Shown piece by piece: positions 59,690-64,000 of a stretch of 64,000 bases of DNA. The DNA is taken from positions 231,517 to 295,516 of the forward strand of contig NZ_QHGY01000002.1 of assembly GCF_003254665.1 (NCBI RefSeq), given 5' to 3'. The stretch comes from Billgrantia lactosivorans. GTDB lineage: Bacteria > Pseudomonadota > Gammaproteobacteria > Pseudomonadales > Halomonadaceae. The number at the start of each line of letters is the position of its first letter. Positions within the stretch are counted from its first letter, which is position 1. Position numbers and translations under genes: made by a program. The notes beneath the pieces are model-generated. The model was given only the letters and a program-made list of their open reading frames with translations. It had not been told where the DNA came from and made no database searches.

Positions 59690-61159
59690 CTAGCCCCCGG
59701 GGCCATACTCGAGGCAGCGCTCGGTCATGGCCGGCCCCTGCAGCAGCGCCCTGCTGAGGTCGCGCAGGGCGCTGCGCAGTCCCTCCTCCAGCACCGGGTG
59801 GTAGTAGGGCATCTCCAGCATGCGCTCCACGCCCATCTTCTGCTCCAGCGCCCAGGCCAGCAGGTGCGCGATATGCTCCACCCGCGGGCCGAACAGCTCG
59901 GCGCCGAGAAACTGGCCGGAACCGTGCTCGGCGTAGAGCCGCATCAGGCCCCGGTTCCGGCCCATCACCACCGCCCGCCCCTGGTCCTCGAAGCTGGCTC
60001 CGCCTTCGGCGACAGCCTCGCAGCCGAAGCGCCGGGCCGCTTCGTCGCGGCTCAGCCCCACCGTGGCCATCTGCGGGTCGGTGAAGACGATCGACAGCGG
60101 CGTGTTGCGTCGGCCGGCGCGGCGCTCGGGATAGCGGGCGGCGTTGTGCCCGGCGATCCGCCCCTGCTGGTTCGCCTCGTGCAGCAGCGGCAGCTCCTGA
60201 TTGGCGTCGCCGGCGATGAACACATGGCTCGCGGCGTTCTCGTCGTCGGCGCGGCGGCACTGCATGGTGAAGCGGTTGTAGCGCGGCACGCCCTTGTCGT
60301 CCAGGGCCAGGCCGGCGTTGTGCAGGTCGAGTCGGTCGATATTGGGGCGCCGCCCGGTGGCGGCCAGCAGATAGTCGAAGCGCTCGGTCAGGCGACGCCC
60401 GCTGCCGCGCTCGAGGAAGGTGACGACGACCTGGTCGCCGTCGCGCTCGATGCCCTCGACCTTGGCCGCCGGGTCGAGGTAGAACTCGTCGCTGAAGGTG
60501 CGCTCGGCGTAGTCGCGCAACGCCGGGTCGCGGAACGGCCCGAGCGAACCGCTGTTGCCGAACAGGCGCAGCCGCACGCCCAGGCGAGCGAGCGCCTGGC
60601 CGAGTTCCAGGCCGACGATGCCGGGACCGAACACGGCCACCGAATCGGGTAGCGCTTCCCACTCGAACACGGCCTCGCTGTCGACCAGGCGATCGCCGGC
60701 GGGGGCGAAGGTCTTCGGCCAGTGGGGGCGTGAGCCGGTCGCGATGACGATGGCTCGAGCATGCAGGCGCAGGTCGTCGCCGACGCGCAGGGTATGGGGA
60801 TCCTCGAAGCGGGCATGGCCCGAGAGGCGGTTGTCGGGCTCGATGCGCTGCATGGAGTCGAGCACGCTGGCGACGAAGGCGTCGCGGTGGCGCCTGACCC
60901 GGGCCATGACATCGCGGCCGTTGATCGCCACGCCTGTGGCCTCGATGCCGAAGCCGGCGGCCTCGCGGACCGTATGGGCCGACTCGGCGGCGGCGATCAG
61001 CAGCTTGGAAGGCATGCAGCCCACCCGAGCGCAGGTGGTACCGAGTTCGCCGCCCTCGATGAGGACGACCCGGTCACGGTACTGCCTGGCCACCTGCAAG
61101 GCACTCAGGCCGGCCGTGCCGGCCCCGATCACGGCGATGTCGACGTCTCGCTCCTGCAT
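59690..61159 (-). CDS. Pyridine nucleotide-disulphide oxidoreductase (Lpd/mercuric-reductase-like)
   Basis: A 489-residue flavoprotein: DIAVIGAGTAGLSALQVARQY (FAD), GGELGTTCARVGCMPSKLL with the redox Cys pair CxxxxC, VAVFGPGIVGLELGQALARLG (NAD(P)H), and HVFIAGDANQ. The C-terminal dimerisation domain has PYYHPVLEEGLRSALRDLSRAL, where HPVLEEG replaces the usual HPTxxE catalytic motif (His kept). Substrate unknown; related stand-alone enzymes reduce thiols, metals or glutathione. It converges on the GGDEF gene with 6 bp between stops. Confidence 0.85.
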   Translation of the reverse strand: MQERDVDIAVIGAGTAGLSALQVARQYRDRVVLIEGGELGTTCARVGCMPSKLLIAAAESAHTVREAAGFGIEATGVAINGRDVMARVRRHRDAFVASVLDSMQRIEPDNRLSGHARFEDPHTLRVGDDLRLHARAIVIATGSRPHWPKTFAPAGDRLVDSEAVFEWEALPDSVAVFGPGIVGLELGQALARLGVRLRLFGNSGSLGPFRDPALRDYAERTFSDEFYLDPAAKVEGIERDGDQVVVTFLERGSGRRLTERFDYLLAATGRRPNIDRLDLHNAGLALDDKGVPRYNRFTMQCRRADDENAASHVFIAGDANQELPLLHEANQQGRIAGHNAARYPERRAGRRNTPLSIVFTDPQMATVGLSRDEAARRFGCEAVAEGGASFEDQGRAVVMGRNRGLMRLYAEHGSGQFLGAELFGPRVEHIAHLLAWALEQKMGVERMLEMPYYHPVLEEGLRSALRDLSRALLQGPAMTERCLEYGPGG

Positions 61160-61253
61160 GGCTTGTCCCCCGGCGCATTGGCATGGCTCGAATGGCCCGC
61201 CATGCCTGAAGCCTAGACGCTAGGGGCAGGCAGCGGTCAATCCTGAAACGGCA

Positions 61254-61442
61254 TCACGACTTGCGATTGTGAGCGGGCTTGTCCTTGCGGCTGGTCGAGG
61301 CCATTTTCTCCAGCTCCTTTTCGTCCATGGATTCGTACATCTGCTTCGATGCACCCTCGAGTTCGCTGACCTTCTTCTCGCCGCGCTTGGCGGCAAGGGC
61401 GGCACCGGCCGCCATCTGCTGGGCTTCCGATTTGGCAGGCAT
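61254..61442 (-). CDS. DUF3008 small protein
   Basis: A 62-residue protein: MPAKSEAQQMAAGAALAAKRGEKKVSELEGASKQMYESMDEKELEKMASTSRKDKPAHNRKS. The MPAKS...QMAAGAALAAKRGE...LxGASKxMYxSMxEKELExMA pattern is characteristic of DUF3008. These highly expressed small helical proteins lack a known function. The longer upstream start is ignored because MPAKS is the usual N-terminus. Confidence 0.9.
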   Translation of the reverse strand: MPAKSEAQQMAAGAALAAKRGEKKVSELEGASKQMYESMDEKELEKMASTSRKDKPAHNRKS

Positions 61443-61793
61443 GGTCGGTCTCCTTCTCAACGATACGAAGTGCTTCCAGCGATTTGCTTGCCTACAGTCA
61501 ACAAGCTAGACCGTGGTTCAGAAGCCTGCCGTTTCAGTATGTTACGAATATCTGGGAGGTGTAATAAGGAAAACGCCGTTCTCGAACCCGATGACCTGAA
61601 GTGCAAATGAAACATGCCTAAAGTACGTCTTCTCGATCTTCAAAATCGGCTTTGACGAGGTCCGGTTTGCATGATATTTGAAGATGAATATGGATAACTA
61701 CAAAGCCCCTGGCGTGAGTGCAGTCGATTTCAAGGGACCACGATAAACGTCTCGAACAGTTCGTCGCATCCCGTGGGTGGGGAAGGGAGTCTC
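61443..61793. other. 351-bp divergent spacer
   Basis: Located between the DUF3008 gene and the GGDEF-EAL gene and more AT-rich than average (61500-61720). Promoters for both sides are expected. No trusted ORF or repeat. Confidence 0.45.
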
Positions 61794-63107
61794 ATGCGCC
61801 AGTTTGCCATTCAGGGCCGCTCCCAGGAGCCGGCCATCCAGTCCTCCCATGATGACGTCACGGGCCTCGCCACACGCCGCCACGCCGAGCAGCGACTGGC
61901 CTACCAGCTGGCACGTGCCGCCGAGCAGGGCACGAAGGTCGCCGTGCTGCACATCGACATCGATCGCCTGAAGGAGGTCAACCACTCGCTGGGCAGGCCC
62001 GTGGGCGATGCCTGCCTGCGCCGGGTTGCCCAGCGGGTCAGCGAGGTCGTCGATGTCCGGGGCAGCGTCAGCCGGCTCGACAGTGACGAGATGATGGCCG
62101 TGCTGCCCGACGTGGCCGGCATGGAGACGGTCGCGCCTGTCGTCGAACGGCTGCTGGAGCGCACCCGCCAGCCTATCGAGCTCTCCGGGCGCACCCTCTT
62201 TGCCAGTTGCTGTATCGGCGTGGCGCTGTACCCCGACCATGGCGGCACTGTCACCGAGCTGATGCGACACGCCAACCTGGCCCGGCGCAAGGCCCAGGCC
62301 AGGGGCAGCATGCGCCACTGCGTCTTCTCTCCCGACATGCTCGAGGATGGCCCCGACCGCGTGACGCTGCGCTGCGAGTTGCGCGATGCCTTGCCCCGGG
62401 GCGAGATGGCGCTGCGCTACCGCCCCGTGATCTGTGCCCGCAGTGGCCAGGTGGTGGCGGTGTCGGCCCAGCCGCGCTGGTGCTCGTCGCGCTTCGGCGT
62501 GCTCGAGGCGGGCCGCTGGTGGCCGGCCGCCCGAGACAACGACCAACTGCACGACATCTGCGCCTGGGTGCTGGCCAGGGCCTGCCGTCATGCTTGCTCC
62601 TGGTACGAGGCCGGCTCCGGGCTGCGCGTGGTGGTCGGCATGCCGGGCGAAGTCGTGGCGGGTGACATGCTGGCCGAGCGTGTCCGCGAGGTGCTCGCCG
62701 ACAGCGGCCTGCCCCCGGGGCTGCTCGAGATCGAACTGACCGAGGGCGGGCTGATGCAGGATCCCGAGCACGCCTGCACGGTGCTCGAGCGGCTCAAGGC
62801 GGCGGGAGTGCAGCTCTCCATCGCTGGCTTCGGCAAGGGGCCCTCCATCCTCGGGCACCTGGGCCAGTTTCCCATCGACACCCTGAAGCTCGATGCGCTG
62901 TTCATCGACGACTGCCTCGACAACCCGCGTCGCCAGGCGGTCATTCGCTCGGTCATCGGCATGGCCCACGAGCTGGGGGTGCGCGTGGCGGCGAGCGAGA
63001 TCGGGTCGCGCCAGCAGGCCGACTTCCTGCGCGAGCAGGGCTGCGATCTGCTGCAGGGCAGCCTGTGGTCGCGCATGGAGTACAGCGATCAAGCTCCTGA
63101 GGAGTAG
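61794..63107 (+). CDS. Degenerate GGDEF-EAL protein (probable c-di-GMP receptor or scaffold)
   Basis: About 437 residues from the ATG at 61794 (AGGGAG upstream). The GGDEF domain is recognisable (HDDVTGLATRRHAEQRLAYQL, LHIDIDRLKEVNHSLGRPVGDACL), but the signature loop reads SRLDSDEMMAVL. In the EAL domain the first motif is VSAQPRW instead of EAL-type, ELTEGGLM is partly kept, DDFGTG-like has become IAGFGKGPS, and the last motif is ASEIGSRQQADFL. Both catalytic sites therefore appear dead, so it may bind c-di-GMP or regulate by protein contact, as with several inactive GGDEF-EAL proteins. Confidence 0.85.
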   Translation: MRQFAIQGRSQEPAIQSSHDDVTGLATRRHAEQRLAYQLARAAEQGTKVAVLHIDIDRLKEVNHSLGRPVGDACLRRVAQRVSEVVDVRGSVSRLDSDEMMAVLPDVAGMETVAPVVERLLERTRQPIELSGRTLFASCCIGVALYPDHGGTVTELMRHANLARRKAQARGSMRHCVFSPDMLEDGPDRVTLRCELRDALPRGEMALRYRPVICARSGQVVAVSAQPRWCSSRFGVLEAGRWWPAARDNDQLHDICAWVLARACRHACSWYEAGSGLRVVVGMPGEVVAGDMLAERVREVLADSGLPPGLLEIELTEGGLMQDPEHACTVLERLKAAGVQLSIAGFGKGPSILGHLGQFPIDTLKLDALFIDDCLDNPRRQAVIRSVIGMAHELGVRVAASEIGSRQQADFLREQGCDLLQGSLWSRMEYSDQAPEE

Positions 63108-63183
63108 CGCAGGCGTGCAGCATGAGGTTGCCGTCATGCCGCTTTGGCCTGACTATGGTCTCTGATCACCCCAGGAGAACACC

Positions 63184-63381
63184 ATGCCCATCGTCACGAT
63201 TCAGCAGTCCCCGCGCTCGGTGGAGATGAAGCGCGAACTGGCACGTCGTATCACGGATGCGTTCGTCACGACCTATGGCGTCCGGGAAGAGGCGGTACAG
63301 ATCTTCTTCGCGGAAACCGACCACGAGAACTGGGCCAAGGCGGGCGAGCTGGCCTGCGATCGGAGCGGCGGACAGGGCTGA
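63184..63381 (+). CDS. 4-oxalocrotonate tautomerase family protein
   Basis: A 65-residue protein: MPIVTIQQSPRSVEMKRELARRITDAFVTTYGVREEAVQIFFAETDHENWAKAG. After removal of the Met, Pro1 is the catalytic base of the tautomerase superfamily. AGGAGA precedes the ATG. It is 15 bp upstream of the creatininase-family gene, so the two are probably co-transcribed. Confidence 0.9.
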   Translation: MPIVTIQQSPRSVEMKRELARRITDAFVTTYGVREEAVQIFFAETDHENWAKAGELACDRSGGQG

Positions 63382-63396
63382 ACACGAGGAGGCGAC

Positions 63397-64000
63397 ATGC
63401 GGCTGCAGCACGTTACCTGGCAGGAGGTCGAGGCCTACCTGCAGCGCGATACCGGCATCATCGTGCCGATCGGTTCCACCGAGCAGCACGGCCCCAACGG
63501 CCTGGTAGGGACCGACGCCATCTGCCCCGAGACGATCGCCTGGGAAATCGGCGAGCGTCATGGGGTGCTGGTGGCGCCGACCCAGAACCTGGGCATGGCG
63601 CAGCACCACCTGGCGTTTCCCGGCACCATCAGCCTGCGTCCCAGCACGCTGATGGCGGTGCTGCGGGACACGGTGCTCTCGCTCTCGCGACACGGCTTCA
63701 CGCATGTGTTCTTCCTCAACGGCCACGGCGGCAACATCGCGTCGCTGAGTGCGGCCTTCGCCGAGATTTACGCCGAGCGCAGCCTGGGCGATGCGCCGCC
63801 GCCCGCCGGCGAGCTGCACCTGACCACCAACAACTGGTTCGCCGGCCCCCGGGTGCGCGAGCTGGCCGAATCGCTCTACGGCGATGCCGAGGGAACGCAC
63901 GCCACCGCCTCGGAGGTCGCCCTCTCCTGGTTTGCCAGGCCCGAGGCGCAGAAACAGGTCGCCATGTCGCCGCGTATCGCCCCCCGCGGCAGTGCCCAGT
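63397..64000 (+). CDS. Creatininase-family amidohydrolase (N-terminal part)
   Basis: The first 201 codons are in the window. It has the creatininase metal motifs: IIVPIGSTEQHGPNGLVGTDAI (E and H), HHLAFPGTISL, HVFFLNGHGGNIASL (NGHGGN), and GTHATASEVALSW. Members cleave amide rings (creatinine, mycofactocin precursor, formylaminopyrimidine). The substrate cannot be told. The neighbouring tautomerase suggests a ring-degradation operon continuing beyond the right edge. Confidence 0.9.
   Translation, partial: MRLQHVTWQEVEAYLQRDTGIIVPIGSTEQHGPNGLVGTDAICPETIAWEIGERHGVLVAPTQNLGMAQHHLAFPGTISLRPSTLMAVLRDTVLSLSRHGFTHVFFLNGHGGNIASLSAAFAEIYAERSLGDAPPPAGELHLTTNNWFAGPRVRELAESLYGDAEGTHATASEVALSWFARPEAQKQVAMSPRIAPRGSAQ

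Noticed and set aside
61698..63137. 479-codon minus-strand ORF opposite the GGDEF-EAL gene
   Set aside because: Antisense frame; the plus strand has GGDEF-EAL architecture and a ribosome-binding site.
1..64000. tRNA, rRNA and CRISPR arrays
   Set aside because: No cloverleaf, rRNA core sequence or regularly spaced repeat series was recognised anywhere in the window.

Overview
The window reads as chromosomal DNA of a high-GC gammaproteobacterium, most likely a Halomonas-type member of the Halomonadaceae. This is inferred from overall gene content (guaBA, TctCDE, an AcoR-like regulator, many c-di-GMP and amino-acid efflux genes) and the strong GC bias at third codon positions. No rRNA, tRNA or CRISPR array was seen.

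Layout. 1-3508: a cut-off TctC-type binding protein, divergent from a tightly coupled TctD/TctE two-component pair that shares its operon with an orphan periplasmic binding protein. 3557-6835: guaB and guaA, the GMP branch of purine synthesis, with promoter and terminators. 6840-15210: a markedly AT-richer defence island just behind the 3' end of guaA. It holds a large putative PD-(D/E)XK nuclease, a tight three-gene operon (double-GHKL ATPase, receiver-domain protein, Vsr endonuclease), a restriction endonuclease and a cytosine-5 methyltransferase, plus a gene remnant. 15309-29981: housekeeping and regulatory genes, including a DadA-like oxidase, an LHPP-like phosphatase, a hipBA toxin-antitoxin module with three identical-type operators, a GlxA-type regulator, a cold-shock protein and an MscS channel.

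30051-35324: a DUF2157 / DUF4401 / GDYXXLXY membrane operon that has been split by a DsbA / metallo-beta-lactamase-like / LysR cassette. Recognisable scars remain at both junctions. 35325-45215: transporters, then a flavin monooxygenase with a broken butanediol-dehydrogenase gene. These two are apparently driven from a sigma-54 promoter by the divergent AcoR-type activator. A YghU-like GST, a GNAT enzyme and YjdM follow.

45271-64000: TPR protein, AraC regulator, RlpA-like protein, three c-di-GMP-type proteins (one degenerate in both domains), HIT protein, GlpQ-like phosphodiesterase, a duplicated 103-residue family flanking a CurA-type reductase, an AsmA protein, a mercuric-reductase-like flavoprotein, a tautomerase and a cut-off creatininase.

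The best candidate for a poorly described system is the island at 8960-14999. Its genes combine two GHKL ATPase modules and a phospho-receiver with a complete C5-methylation restriction-repair set. All functional statements rest on motif reading by eye; no database search was possible.
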